Below are positions 1 through 9,116 of a stretch of DNA of 32,198 bases, one piece after another. A program made the translations under genes and the position numbers. Position 1 is the stretch's first letter, and every line of letters begins with the position of its first letter. A model generated the notes under the pieces. It was not told where the DNA came from, searched no databases, and saw only the letters and a program-made list of their open reading frames with translations. This stretch comes from Croceibacterium_A sp039927815 (GTDB lineage: Bacteria > Pseudomonadota > Alphaproteobacteria > Sphingomonadales > Sphingomonadaceae). The stretch spans positions 1 through 32,198 of the forward strand of contig JBDSUJ010000050.1 of NCBI GenBank assembly GCA_039927815.1, in the 5' to 3' direction.

Positions 1-724
1 GCTCACGGCCCTCGGGCGGCAGTTGGGTGAGCGCGCGGGCAGCAGGGCCGATACGCGTGAAATAGGCCGCCGCATCTCCGATCGGATCGGTTCCCGCTCC
101 AGCTACCATCGCGAAATCGAACGGCTCGAACTCGATTCCGATCCAACCTGCCTCACCCAGCAACCGAGCTACCCGCGCCTGATCGGCGAACGCGAACGGA
201 CCCGGTTCATCCCCGGACGACGCCTCCACCGCGGGCAGGAGCTTGCCGATCTCGGTAAAGAACGGATTCTCGCTCGGCTCGCGAAAGCACGAGAACAGCA
301 GCGAGGCACCCGGGGCGGCGATCTCCGCCAGGTGGCCAAATGCGGCGACCGGGTCACTGAAGAACATCACGCCATGGCGGGAAATGAGCAGATCGGGCGC
401 GAAGCCGTCCGCCGGGCGCCAATGTGCCGCATCCCCAAGCGCAAAGGAAACATTGGCGAGGTTAGTGCCGCGCGTGCGCGCCGCGTCGATCAGTGACTGA
501 GAAATATCGACTCCGACCACCTCGACATAAGGGCGCCCGCGTCCAAGCGCCAGGGACAGCTCGCCCGCGCCACAACCGACATCGAGGGCTTGGCTGAAAT
601 CGAACTGGCGGCTCCGAAGCAGCAGTCGCTCGGTGAGCGGCGCGAAGCCGCGGTCCGTGCGCCGCCACTCGGCGGCCCAGCTTTCGCCCGACCGCCCTTT
701 CCAGTCGCTTGCATCGGTCATCAT
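1..724 (-). CDS. Class I SAM-dependent methyltransferase, C-terminus cut by window edge
   Basis: The frame stays open from an ATG at 724 (a second ATG lies at 721) to the left edge, giving about 241 residues with no stop. The start reads MMTDASDWKG, and near residue 47 there is a clear SAM-binding motif I, ALDVGCGAGE, followed by an acidic motif VVGVDIS. A later LISRHGVMFFSDP segment is like motifs IV/V of small-molecule methyltransferases. These features place it in the UbiE/Methyltransf_11-type fold; the substrate cannot be read. It lies downstream of recA on the same strand, separated by 172 bases that hold a hairpin, so it is probably transcribed separately. The Shine-Dalgarno is poor. 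The missing end is outside the window. Confidence 0.85.
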   Translation of the reverse strand, partial: MMTDASDWKGRSGESWAAEWRRTDRGFAPLTERLLLRSRQFDFSQALDVGCGAGELSLALGRGRPYVEVVGVDISQSLIDAARTRGTNLANVSFALGDAAHWRPADGFAPDLLISRHGVMFFSDPVAAFGHLAEIAAPGASLLFSCFREPSENPFFTEIGKLLPAVEASSGDEPGPFAFADQARVARLLGEAGWIGIEFEPFDFAMVAGAGTDPIGDAAAYFTRIGPAARALTQLPPEGRE

Positions 725-805
725 GAAGTGACTGCCTGCCCTGTTTGGACGGCTTTAGCGCGTTGTCAGGCGAAACATAGACCAAACTAGATCATACAAG
801 CCGAG

Positions 806-839
806 GCCGGCGCGGGCCCCAAAGGGCAACCGCGCCGGC
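806..839 (-). terminator. Hairpin downstream of recA, probable terminator
   Basis: Perfect 10-base arms GCCGGCGCGG (806-815) and CCGCGCCGGC (830-839) enclose a second small hairpin, GCCC/GGGC at 816-827. It lies 58 bases beyond the recA stop. No clear T tract follows on the minus strand, so termination may be weak or Rho-assisted. This position would separate recA from the methyltransferase gene. Confidence 0.5.
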
Positions 840-896
840 TCCGGTTTCGCATCCACGGCCCGCTCGCTGGTATAACGAGGCCGCGCTGCTCGAGGA

Positions 897-1958
<1,062 letters not shown>

Positions 1959-2012
1959 GACATGGCCTCCGTCAGTTGCCTAGGGTTGCACTCAAACTCA
2001 TCGAGTAACCGC

Positions 2013-2041
2013 CATGTATCGCGTTTGTTCTTGTGGAACAA
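2013..2041 (-). promoter_or_regulatory. Predicted recA promoter
   Basis: On the minus strand, TTGTTC (2036-2041) and TACATG (2013-2018) are separated by 17 bases and lie 55-83 bases upstream of the recA start. The -35 element coincides with the SOS box, so LexA would block polymerase binding. This assignment rests on pattern only. Confidence 0.5.
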
Positions 2042-2050
2042 GTGGAGAAC
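2036..2050 (-). promoter_or_regulatory. LexA (SOS) box of alphaproteobacterial type
   Basis: The plus strand reads GAAC-AAGTGGA-GAAC, that is GTTC-N7-GTTC on the recA strand, which is exactly the direct-repeat SOS box known in alphaproteobacteria. It is 78 bases upstream of the recA start. An overlapping inverted repeat, TGTTC-N5-GAACA (2026-2040), shares one half-site. The box also sits 91 bases upstream of the divergent small gene at 2141. Confidence 0.85.
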
Positions 2051-2140
2051 GTACTTTTAAATATACGACCCGTTTTGAGCCTCCCCGCCCGTGAGGAACC
2101 GAATCCGAGATGGCTCGCTGTCGTGGAAAGGAGATTTGCG

Positions 2141-2386
2141 ATGCTAGGCAGGATTCTCGGCGGCCTGATCGGCGCCCGGACGGCGAAATACGAAGGCATG
2201 GACCAAGGGGGTGGAGCACTGATCGGAGCGCTGGCTATCCCGCTGATGCGCCGGTTCGGGTTGCCTGGCATGATTGCCGCGGCTGCCGGCGGTTACGCGC
2301 TCAAGAAATACAACGAACGGCGCCTGGCCCCCGATCCGTCGCAGAAAACCGGTGCCTCGCCCACGGTTCGCCCGGGCGCGACCTAA
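2141..2386 (+). CDS. Small glycine-rich protein of unknown function
   Basis: I do not recognise this 81-residue protein. The start at 2141 is chosen because AAAGGAGA stands seven bases upstream; upstream in-frame starts lack such a site and would run through the recA promoter. The sequence begins MLGRILGGLIGARTAKYEG. Its centre is hydrophobic and rich in Gly/Ala (GGGALIGALAIPLM and GMIAAAAGGYALKK), suggesting one or two short membrane-embedded helices, and its tail is hydrophilic with Pro. It is divergent from recA and shares the intergenic region with the SOS box, so LexA control is possible but unproven. Its stop overlaps the cckA stop by two bases on the opposite strand (CTAA). Confidence 0.7.
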   Translation: MLGRILGGLIGARTAKYEGMDQGGGALIGALAIPLMRRFGLPGMIAAAAGGYALKKYNERRLAPDPSQKTGASPTVRPGAT

Positions 2387-4818
2387 CGGCTGTTCGCGCG
2401 CAGCACTTCGCCCACTTTGGCGGCGATCTGGGCGACACTGAACGGCTTGGGCAGGAAGTGCATCGCCTCGATGTCGATCTCGCGGCGCAATTGCTCCTCG
2501 GCGTAGCCTGACATGAACAGTACCGGCAGTCCCGGCGCCAGCTGCCGGATCTCGCGCGCCATCGCCGGCCCGTCCATGCTTGGCATCACCACGTCGCTGA
2601 CCACCAGGTCGAAGTCGGGGTTCTGGCGCACGGCCTCAACCCCCTCGTCGCCGTCGGACGCGGTCACAACGGTGTAGCCGTGGCGGGTCAGCGCCCGTTC
2701 GGCGACCGCGCGCACCATGTCTTCGTCCTCGACCAGCAGGATCCGCCCGCCGCCCGACCACTCTCGCACGGCCTCCTCGGGGTCGGGTTTGCGCAGCTCT
2801 TCCTCGGTCGCATGATAGACCGGCAGGTAGACGGTGAAGCGCGCGCCGCGCACCGTTCCGTCGGGGTTCTGCAGGTTGTCGGCGAAGATGAACCCGCCCG
2901 ACTGCTTGACGATGCCGTAGACCGTCGACAGCCCGAGCCCGGTGCCCTTGCCCTGTTCCTTAGTGGTGAAAAACGGCTCGAAAATCTTGCCCAGGTGCGC
3001 GGGCGGAATCCCGCCGCCGGTGTCCTCGGCGATCAGGACGGTATAATCGCCGCTCGGGATAATCTCGCTCCCCATCCGGCGCACGTCCTTGGCCTGAACC
3101 CGGCGGGTCGCGAACGTCAGCGTGCCGTGGGCGTGCTCGCCCTTCTTGCCCTGGATCGCGTCGCGGGCGTTGACGGCGAGGTTGATGATGACTTGCTCGA
3201 GCTGGCGCGGGTCGGCGCGGACCGCTCCCAGATCGCGATCGTGATGCGTCTTGAGCGTGATCTTGGCGCCGAGGAGGCGTTTGAGCAGCTGGCCGACTTC
3301 CGCGATGATGTCGGGCAGTTGCAGGACTTCGGGCTGGAGGGTCTGCTGGCGGCTGAACGCAAGCAGCTGGCGCGTCAGACTGGCCGCGCGGTTGGAGTTG
3401 GCCTTGATCTGCTGGATGTCGTCGTAATCGCTGTCACCCGGGGTGTGCCGCAACAGCATCAGGTCGCAATAGCCGATGATCGCGGTCAGCACGTTGTTGA
3501 AATCGTGCGCCACCCCGCCCGCCAGCTGACCGACCGCCTGCATCTTCGTCGCTTGCGCGACCTGACGCTTGAGCCGGGTCTCCTCGGTGGTGTCGGCCAG
3601 GCTCAGCAACACCGCCGCTTCGCCCAGCCCGCGCACTCCCGCCAGCCCGAGCGAAACCGGCTCCTCCGGATCGGCGCGCAGACGCACCGCGATGTCGCCG
3701 CTGGTCGCCGGGCCCTGGCCAAAGCGGCGCGCGGCGTCGGACATCGCGGTCTTGTCCTGCCGCACGACCAGGTCTGAAGGGTAAGGCGGAAGCGGCTTGC
3801 CGTCGATCCCGGCCGCGCGCCGGAACGCCGGGTTGGCGAACAGGAAATGCCCGTCGCGATCGGTCATCGCCAGGCCCAGCGGCAGCTGTTCGAGCAGGGC
3901 TTCAAGCTGCGGGGTATGCGCGCGCGAATCGCCGGCCCAGCCCCCCAGCCCGGCCGCGCTGTCGAACAGCAGCATCAGCGAGGGCGCATCGCCGGCTGCG
4001 GCGCCGTCGCTCGCGGGATCGGCGAGCGGGACGTTGACCAGCGTCTGCGGGCTACCCTTGCGGCCCTCGCGCGCGAAATAGATGCGCTCACGCTCGTCGG
4101 AGCGGAGCAGCGCGGCGAAATCCTGCCCGTGCATGGTCGCGTGCTCGTCCCCGATGCCGCGCCGGGCAAAACCCGGATTGGCGGCGCGAATGGTCCCGTC
4201 GGGCGCGACCAGCGCCACTTCCAGGCCAGCCGCGCTGAGCACCCGCCCGAACGGCCCGGTCAGGTACTTGCCGACCCCGATCAGCGGATCCTGCCGGATC
4301 ACCGGCGCGAACCGCCACACCAGGAACGCATCGCCGCGCCCCGCGCGCTGGGCCGTGGCGGTCCATTCGCCGCGCTCATCGGCGACCGCGAGCTCGCCGC
4401 TGTCGCCGTCGCGCCACGCGATCCGGGCCGCGGCATTGAGCCGCTCGACCGAAGCGGCGTCGAGGCCCATTCGGGGCGGCGCCGCGGCGGAACCGAACCA
4501 TTCCTCGTAAGCGCCGTTGCCGCACACCAGCCGGTTGGCGCGGTCGGTGATGGCGACGGCGATACCGGGGCTGTCGATCGCGGCCACCGTCACCGACCAG
4601 TCGGGCAGCGCGCTATCGGCCACCATGCCCGATACCGGCCGGCGGCGCGCGGCCGCGAACGCGATCAGGCCGAGCACGGCCAGGCCGCCGGCATAGGCCA
4701 GCGTCACCACGCTGCTGCGGGTGACCAGCTGGATCAAAGCGATGCTGGCGAGGACGGCCGCGGCCACCGCCAGCCCGTCGCCCAGCCGGCCTGGATCGCG
4801 CTCGCTCAGCAGGCTCAT
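2383..4818 (-). CDS. cckA: Hybrid sensor histidine kinase CckA
   Basis: CckA is the membrane-bound hybrid kinase that passes phosphate through ChpT to CtrA and CpdR, controlling the cell cycle or, in sphingomonads, motility and stress genes. With the start at 4818 the protein has 811 residues. Two hydrophobic segments lie at about residues 15-60, then PAS-like regions (about 75-400). The HisKA domain has the phospho-accepting H438 in GGVAHDFNNV. The HATPase domain carries the N box NLAVNARDAI and the G boxes EDTGGGIP and GTGLGLSTV. A C-terminal receiver domain follows, with LLVEDEDMV and acceptor D742 in VVSDVVMP. The start codon overlaps the upstream gene's stop (ATGA). The frame is open further upstream, but that part is covered by the DUF2062 genes. 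Confidence 0.93.
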   Translation of the reverse strand: MSLLSERDPGRLGDGLAVAAAVLASIALIQLVTRSSVVTLAYAGGLAVLGLIAFAAARRRPVSGMVADSALPDWSVTVAAIDSPGIAVAITDRANRLVCGNGAYEEWFGSAAAPPRMGLDAASVERLNAAARIAWRDGDSGELAVADERGEWTATAQRAGRGDAFLVWRFAPVIRQDPLIGVGKYLTGPFGRVLSAAGLEVALVAPDGTIRAANPGFARRGIGDEHATMHGQDFAALLRSDERERIYFAREGRKGSPQTLVNVPLADPASDGAAAGDAPSLMLLFDSAAGLGGWAGDSRAHTPQLEALLEQLPLGLAMTDRDGHFLFANPAFRRAAGIDGKPLPPYPSDLVVRQDKTAMSDAARRFGQGPATSGDIAVRLRADPEEPVSLGLAGVRGLGEAAVLLSLADTTEETRLKRQVAQATKMQAVGQLAGGVAHDFNNVLTAIIGYCDLMLLRHTPGDSDYDDIQQIKANSNRAASLTRQLLAFSRQQTLQPEVLQLPDIIAEVGQLLKRLLGAKITLKTHHDRDLGAVRADPRQLEQVIINLAVNARDAIQGKKGEHAHGTLTFATRRVQAKDVRRMGSEIIPSGDYTVLIAEDTGGGIPPAHLGKIFEPFFTTKEQGKGTGLGLSTVYGIVKQSGGFIFADNLQNPDGTVRGARFTVYLPVYHATEEELRKPDPEEAVREWSGGGRILLVEDEDMVRAVAERALTRHGYTVVTASDGDEGVEAVRQNPDFDLVVSDVVMPSMDGPAMAREIRQLAPGLPVLFMSGYAEEQLRREIDIEAMHFLPKPFSVAQIAAKVGEVLRANSR

Positions 4819-5396
4819 GCCGCGGCCGCCCGCCGCGCGCGCGCTTCGGCCAGCCGCCGGTGGCGTTTGCGCGCGATCCATAATCGCCACGCGAAGCTGC
4901 TGGCGAGATAGCCGACCGACGCGAGCACGCTGGCGATCACCAGCAGGCCGAAGGCGGTGTCGAGACCCGCGCCGGTCAATTGCTGGAGCAAGTGGTCGGT
5001 CTGGGTCGCCTGCATCGTCTCGCTGATCGGCTGGATCTGCGTGGCCGCATCGACATGGAGCAGCCATTCGCCGACACGATACGCGAGCGCGACCAGGAAC
5101 ACGTAAATCACCGGGAACCCGATGAACGTCGCGGCCAGCGCGGCGGGGATATTGGCGCGCACGAACACCGCCAGGAACGCCGCCACGACAAAGTGCGCGA
5201 GCGGGATCATCACCCCGATGAACAGCCCCAGCGCCACTCCGCGGGGGACCGAGCGGCGAGTGAAGCGCCACAGCTCCGACCGCAGCAGACGATCCGCGAA
5301 CGGGCGCATGAAGCGATTGCGTTCGAGCTGCTCGCGCGTGGGCAGGTGGCGCTGCAGCCACCCGATCGCGCCGCCGGGCTCAGTCAAGCGCGTCAC
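4815..5396 (-). CDS. DUF2062 membrane protein, copy 2 of a tandem pair
   Basis: This 193-residue protein belongs to the DUF2062 family, integral membrane proteins of unknown function. The N-terminal third has the family signature: TREQLERNRF, SELWRFTRRSVPRGVALG and a following hydrophobic GLFIGVMIPLAHFVVAAFLA helix. Two or three further membrane segments follow (about residues 85-110 and 145-170), and the tail is Arg/Ala-rich and cytoplasmic by charge. The gene overlaps the upstream paralogue by 17 bases and cckA by four bases, so the three are almost certainly cotranscribed and translationally coupled. It has the same length as its neighbour and clear identity to it, indicating a tandem duplication. 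Confidence 0.88.
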   Translation of the reverse strand: MTRLTEPGGAIGWLQRHLPTREQLERNRFMRPFADRLLRSELWRFTRRSVPRGVALGLFIGVMIPLAHFVVAAFLAVFVRANIPAALAATFIGFPVIYVFLVALAYRVGEWLLHVDAATQIQPISETMQATQTDHLLQQLTGAGLDTAFGLLVIASVLASVGYLASSFAWRLWIARKRHRRLAEARARRAAAA

Positions 5397-5961
5397 CGCG
5401 CGCCGCCGCCCGCCGCGTCCGCGCGCGCTGCAGCCGGTGCTGGCGCCGCCGGGCGGTACGCCAGCTCCAGAACCACCCGGTCGCGAGGTAGCTCGCGGCC
5501 GCGACCACCACCGCGATGACCACCAGCCCGAACGCTGTCACCAGCGTTGCCCCCGTCAGCCATTCGAGCGCGCGCCCGAATTCGGTGTTGTGCATGGTCG
5601 AACTGACCGGGGCAACCACGCTGGCGCTGTCGATCCGCAGCAGGAACCCGCCCACGTGGTACGCGCCGATCCAGATGAACGGCGTGGTCAGTGGGTTGGT
5701 GACGAACGTCGCCATCGCCGCGACCGGCACGTTGGCGCGGACCGAGAAGCTGAGCAGCGCCGCGAGCACGATCTGCGCGAATGGCACGATGATCCCGATC
5801 AACAGCCCCAGCGCGACCCCGCGCGGGACCGAGCGGCGGGTGAAGCGCCACAGCTCCGAGCGCAGCACGCGGTGCGCGAACGGGCGGATGAAGCGGTTGC
5901 GCTCCATCTGCTCGCGGGTCGGCATGTGGCGCTGTGCCCAGGCGGTCAACTTGCTGGTCAT
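5380..5961 (-). CDS. DUF2062 membrane protein, copy 1 of a tandem pair
   Basis: This 193-residue DUF2062 protein begins MTSKLTAWAQRHMPTREQ and carries the same block ERNRFIRPFAHR then SELWRFTRRSVPRGVALG as the gene downstream. Hydrophobic stretches near residues 55-75, 85-110 and 140-165 indicate several membrane helices, and the last 25 residues are very Arg-rich. Its molecular role is unknown. It is 49 bases downstream of the smpB stop and overlaps the second copy by 17 bases, giving the order smpB, DUF2062, DUF2062, cckA. The strongest conservation between the copies is in the first 60 residues, also at DNA level (5801-5935 against 5222-5350); the centres have diverged. Confidence 0.88.
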   Translation of the reverse strand: MTSKLTAWAQRHMPTREQMERNRFIRPFAHRVLRSELWRFTRRSVPRGVALGLLIGIIVPFAQIVLAALLSFSVRANVPVAAMATFVTNPLTTPFIWIGAYHVGGFLLRIDSASVVAPVSSTMHNTEFGRALEWLTGATLVTAFGLVVIAVVVAAASYLATGWFWSWRTARRRQHRLQRARTRRAAARGDALD

Positions 5962-6010
5962 GATCGGGTCGTTCTTACGGAGGGAATGGGTTGAAGGCGA
6001 GAGGGCTGCG

Positions 6011-6505
6011 TCAGCCCCGGTCGCGCAGCAACCGCGCCTTGTCGCGCTTCCAGTCGCGTTCCTTCATCGTCTGGCGCTTGTCGTGGGTCTGCTTGCCTTT
6101 CGCCAGCGCCAGTTCGACCTTGGCCCGGCCGCGCCCGTTGAAATAGATCGACAGCGGGATCAGCGTCATCCCCTTGCGCTCGACCGCGCCGATCATCTTC
6201 TCGATCTCGCGTTCGTGCAGCAGCAGCTTGCGCGCGCGCTTGGGCTCATGGTTGTAGCGGTTGCCGTGGCTGAATTCAGGGATGTTGGCGTTGATCAGCC
6301 ACGCCTCGCCCTCGTGGACCTGGGCGTAGGCCTCCGCGATCGAGCCTTCGCCGAACCGCAGGCTCTTTACCTCGGTGCCGCTCAGCGCGATCCCCGCCTC
6401 GAACTTGTCCTCGATAAAATAATCGAATCGCGCGCGCCGGTTTTCGGCGACAGTTTTGACCTTGTCGAATTCAGGAGGGGTCGGGCGCGCCATGGGACGC
6501 GCCAT
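6011..6505 (-). CDS. smpB: SsrA-binding protein SmpB
   Basis: SmpB binds the tRNA-like domain of tmRNA and brings it to stalled ribosomes in trans-translation. Typical family segments are present in order: ENRRARFDYFIEDKFEAGI, ALSGTEVKSLR, HEPKRARKLLLH, and the basic C-terminal tail GKQTHDKRQTMKERDWKRD, which enters the decoding centre. Length is 164 residues from the ATG at 6505, which has GAGG six bases upstream. The ATG at 6493 gives 160 residues, closer to the family norm, but lacks a Shine-Dalgarno; the repeated start MARPMARP makes the choice uncertain. It heads the run into the DUF2062 pair and cckA. Confidence 0.95.
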   Translation of the reverse strand: MARPMARPTPPEFDKVKTVAENRRARFDYFIEDKFEAGIALSGTEVKSLRFGEGSIAEAYAQVHEGEAWLINANIPEFSHGNRYNHEPKRARKLLLHEREIEKMIGAVERKGMTLIPLSIYFNGRGRAKVELALAKGKQTHDKRQTMKERDWKRDKARLLRDRG

Positions 6506-6584
6506 GTAGGGCCTCGCTTGGCTAAGCGAAAGGTGGGAACTACCCGCCGGCCCCGCGCGATCTGACGGTGAAAGGAGACCCGCT

Positions 6585-6877
6585 ATGCCCCGCGGAGACA
6601 AGAGCGCCTACACCGACAAGCAGAAGCGCCAGGCCCGGCACATCGAGGAGGGCTACAAACAGCGCGGAACGCCGAAGAAAGAGGCCGAGCGCGCGCCTGG
6701 GCGACCGTCAACAAGGAGGACGGCGGCGGCAACCTGTCCGGCTCGGGCCGCGGCCAGCCGGACGCCCATGTCTCGTCATCGCGCGGCGGTAAGGCACACA
6801 AGTCCGGCTCACCCGAACAGCGCAGCGCGGCCGCCCGCAAGGGGTGGGACACCCGACGGCGAAACGCCAAGGCTTGA
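6585..6877 (+). pseudogene. Small hydrophilic stress-type protein gene with a frameshift
   Basis: The gene starts well: AAAGGAG seven bases before the ATG at 6585, then MPRGDKSAYTDKQKRQARHI and EEGYKQRGTPKKEAER. This resembles short, very hydrophilic proteins common in alphaproteobacteria that are often labelled plasmid-stabilisation-like. After AER the reading frame becomes meaningless Arg/Pro-rich sequence. Shifting frame within GCGCGC at about 6690-6696 restores a sensible continuation, AWATVNKEDGGGNLSGSGRG, ending QRSAAARKGWDTRRRNAKA and a stop at 6875-6877. One base appears to be missing, which would give an original product of about 97 residues. It could be a true inactivating mutation or a sequencing error in a GC run. 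If read unshifted, the product would end at 6908. Confidence 0.75.
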
Positions 6878-6934
6878 CCACTTTACGCAGCACTCCACCG
6901 GCGCGTAAGCTCTCGCCCGAGGGAGGATTGCGAG

Positions 6935-8122
6935 ATGGCGACAGCGGCGAACGAGCGGCAACCGGCAGAGCTGACCGCCGCGCAGATTCTCGCCAACGTG
7001 CAGGCGCTGGCGCCGGCGATTGCCGCGCGCTCAGAAGAAATCGAACGCTTGCGCCGCCTACCGCCCGACTTGGTCGCCGATTTGCGCGCGGCGGGCGTGT
7101 TCCGGATGGGCCGTAGCCGGGCCAAGGGCGGCCCGCAGATGACCGTGCCGCAGCACCTGGAAGTGATCGAGGCGCTGGCTTACGCCGACCCCTCGGTCGG
7201 GTGGTGCGTCAAGATCGGCACGGACAGCGGGCTGCTCGCCGAATTCCTGCCCCCCGCCGCGTCGGCCCGGCTGCTGCCCGAGCCGGATATGATCACCGCC
7301 GGACAATTCACCACCGCGCACGGCGATCTCGAAACCGTCGACGGCGGCTATCGGCTGACCGGCCGGTTTCCATTCGGCAGCGGTGTGACTCACGCCGACG
7401 TGGTGATGAGCGGCGGCGCGCTGGTCGCCGGAGGACAGCCAGTGATCGGGCCGGGCGGGATGCCCGAAGGCCGCCTGGCGTTCTGCCGCGCGGACCAGCT
7501 GACGGTGGAGGATACCTGGCACACGCATGGCCTGCGCGGCAGCGGCAGTTGCCATTATCGCGCCGACGGGGTGTTCATTCCCGAAGATCAGGCGCTGCGC
7601 ATCCAACCCGCCCTGTTCGCTGGTCGCGAGCCGCTATATTCGAGCGGGTTCAACTGGGTCACGACCATGGCCGCAGTCCCGCTCGGCACCGCCCGCCGCG
7701 CGCTTGACGAGGCCAAGGCGCTGATCGCCACGCGCAAGGCGGGCCTCCCGCCGCGACCGATGGGCGAGACGGTGCAGGCGCGCGAGACAGTGGCGCGGGC
7801 TGAGACCGCGTGGGGCGCCGCACACGCCTTCCTGTACCGCGCGGCCGACGAATTCTGGTGCGAGCTGGAGCGCGGCACCCCGGCGCTCGCAACCAAGGGC
7901 CGCCTGGCGCTTGCCAACGTCAATTCTTTCCGCATGGCCGCCGAGGTCACCCGCCAGCTGTTCGACTTGATCGGTGCCAATGTCGTGTTTCAGGGTTCGG
8001 TGCTCGAACGGCTGGCGCGCGATGCCCTCACGCTCAACCAGCACATGATCGTCGCCCAGCCGGCGGTGGAGACTTACGGCGCGATGATGCTCGGGCAGGA
8101 GCACCCCTCGCCGCTGTACTGA
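6935..8122 (+). CDS. Flavin-dependent monooxygenase of the acyl-CoA dehydrogenase fold
   Basis: This 395-residue protein resembles the group D flavin monooxygenases (HsaA, DszC and HpaB-C2 type) that share the acyl-CoA dehydrogenase fold and use reduced flavin supplied by a separate reductase. Supporting features are the N-terminal helix region with LPPDLVADLRAAGVFRMGRS, ALAYADPSVGWC, the WHTHGLRGSGS motif typical of this group, and the C-terminal helical domain ending NQHMIVAQPAVETYG. Its length is also typical. The start at 6935 has GGGAGGA seven bases upstream. The substrate is unknown and no partner reductase is visible nearby. The gene lies on the plus strand between smpB and dapA and ends one base before the dapA stop, with no room for a terminator. 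Confidence 0.8.
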   Translation: MATAANERQPAELTAAQILANVQALAPAIAARSEEIERLRRLPPDLVADLRAAGVFRMGRSRAKGGPQMTVPQHLEVIEALAYADPSVGWCVKIGTDSGLLAEFLPPAASARLLPEPDMITAGQFTTAHGDLETVDGGYRLTGRFPFGSGVTHADVVMSGGALVAGGQPVIGPGGMPEGRLAFCRADQLTVEDTWHTHGLRGSGSCHYRADGVFIPEDQALRIQPALFAGREPLYSSGFNWVTTMAAVPLGTARRALDEAKALIATRKAGLPPRPMGETVQARETVARAETAWGAAHAFLYRAADEFWCELERGTPALATKGRLALANVNSFRMAAEVTRQLFDLIGANVVFQGSVLERLARDALTLNQHMIVAQPAVETYGAMMLGQEHPSPLY

Positions 8123-8123
8123 G

Positions 8124-9029
8124 CTAGGCGATCCCGGCGTTTGCCAGCGCCGCATCGACCGCAGCCCGCGCGGCCTCGCTGGCGGGCGCGATCGGGAGGC
8201 GGGTTTCGGCAGTGAGCCAATCATGCAATTTCGCCAGGGCATATTTGGTGGGTGACGGGCTGGCGTCGGCGAACAGCGCCTTGTGGAGCGGCAGCAGGCG
8301 TTCGTTGAGCGCGCGCGCGGTCGCGTAATGGCCGGCCGCGGCGGCGGCGTGGAACTCGGCGCACAGCCGGGGGGCGACGTTGGCGGTGACCGAGATGCAC
8401 CCGACCTGACCATACGCATAGCCGCCGAGCGCGAGCGGATCGTCACCCGACAGCTGGCAGAAGGTTGCTGCCTGCTCGGGCCCCAGCCCGATCCGGTGCT
8501 GCGCAACGCGCTGCAAGTCGCCGCTGGCGTCCTTGATCCCGACGATTTGCGCGGGGAAGCGGCGCGCCAGTTCGATCACCGTGTCGGGCAGCAAGTCGGT
8601 CACCGTGCGGCCCGGCACGTTGTACAGCACGATCGGCAGCGTGCTGTTTTCGGCCAGGTGCGAGAAATGCGCCAGCAGCCCCGCCTGGCTGGGGCGGTTG
8701 TAGTACGGCGCGACACAGAGCGCGGCATCGGCTCCGCGCTGCGCTGCTGCGGTCAAATGGCCGAGCGCGGTGCGGGTATCGTTGCTGCCGCACCCGGCGA
8801 TCACCGGGACGCGCCCGGCGGCCTGTTCCACGCACAGCTCGATGACGCGGTAGTGCTCGGCATTGTCCATCGTCGAGGCTTCACCGGTGGTGCCGCACGG
8901 GACCAGCGCGCTCGATCCGCTGTCGATCTGCCAGTCGACCAAGGTGCGGAACGCCGCCTCGTCCACCACCCCGCCGCGAAACGGGGTGACAAGTGCCGGA
9001 ATCGAGCCTGAAAACATTGCTCCGCTCAC
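8124..9029 (-). CDS. dapA: 4-hydroxy-tetrahydrodipicolinate synthase
   Basis: DapA condenses pyruvate with aspartate semialdehyde in lysine and diaminopimelate synthesis. Key motifs are present: GTTGEAST with the catalytic threonines, YYNRP, LYNVPGRT with the proton-relay Tyr136, and GIKDASGD with the Schiff-base Lys166 (numbered from the GTG start). Length is 301 residues. The GTG at 9029 has AGGA six bases upstream; the ATG at 9017 would start MFSGSIPALVTPF, exactly like the family, but its only GGAG is two bases away. Either is possible. The gene is divergent from slt with under 100 bases between, and convergent with the monooxygenase gene. Confidence 0.95.
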   Translation of the reverse strand: MSGAMFSGSIPALVTPFRGGVVDEAAFRTLVDWQIDSGSSALVPCGTTGEASTMDNAEHYRVIELCVEQAAGRVPVIAGCGSNDTRTALGHLTAAAQRGADAALCVAPYYNRPSQAGLLAHFSHLAENSTLPIVLYNVPGRTVTDLLPDTVIELARRFPAQIVGIKDASGDLQRVAQHRIGLGPEQAATFCQLSGDDPLALGGYAYGQVGCISVTANVAPRLCAEFHAAAAAGHYATARALNERLLPLHKALFADASPSPTKYALAKLHDWLTAETRLPIAPASEAARAAVDAALANAGIA

Positions 9030-9116
9030 GCTGTGTCCTGTAGCTGGACCCCGGCGCCGCTTCCTGCGGCAAGTGGGGCCGGTCGTTCACCGCCTGATAA
9101 GGAGCCGGTCCGCATA

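Noticed and set aside
2680..4911. Long plus-strand frames opposite cckA (365 and 354 codons)
   Set aside because: They lie antisense to a clear CckA and have Arg/Ala/Gly-rich, domainless translations typical of GC-rich shadow frames.
4819..5361. N-terminal extension of CckA to 992 residues
   Set aside because: The extra part is the wrong frame of the DUF2062 genes; the ATG at 4818 overlaps the upstream stop and precedes proper membrane helices.
8120..8126. Convergent stops of the monooxygenase and dapA genes one base apart
   Set aside because: Unusual looking, but tight convergent ends are frequent in compact genomes; cckA and the small gene at 2383-2386 do the same.
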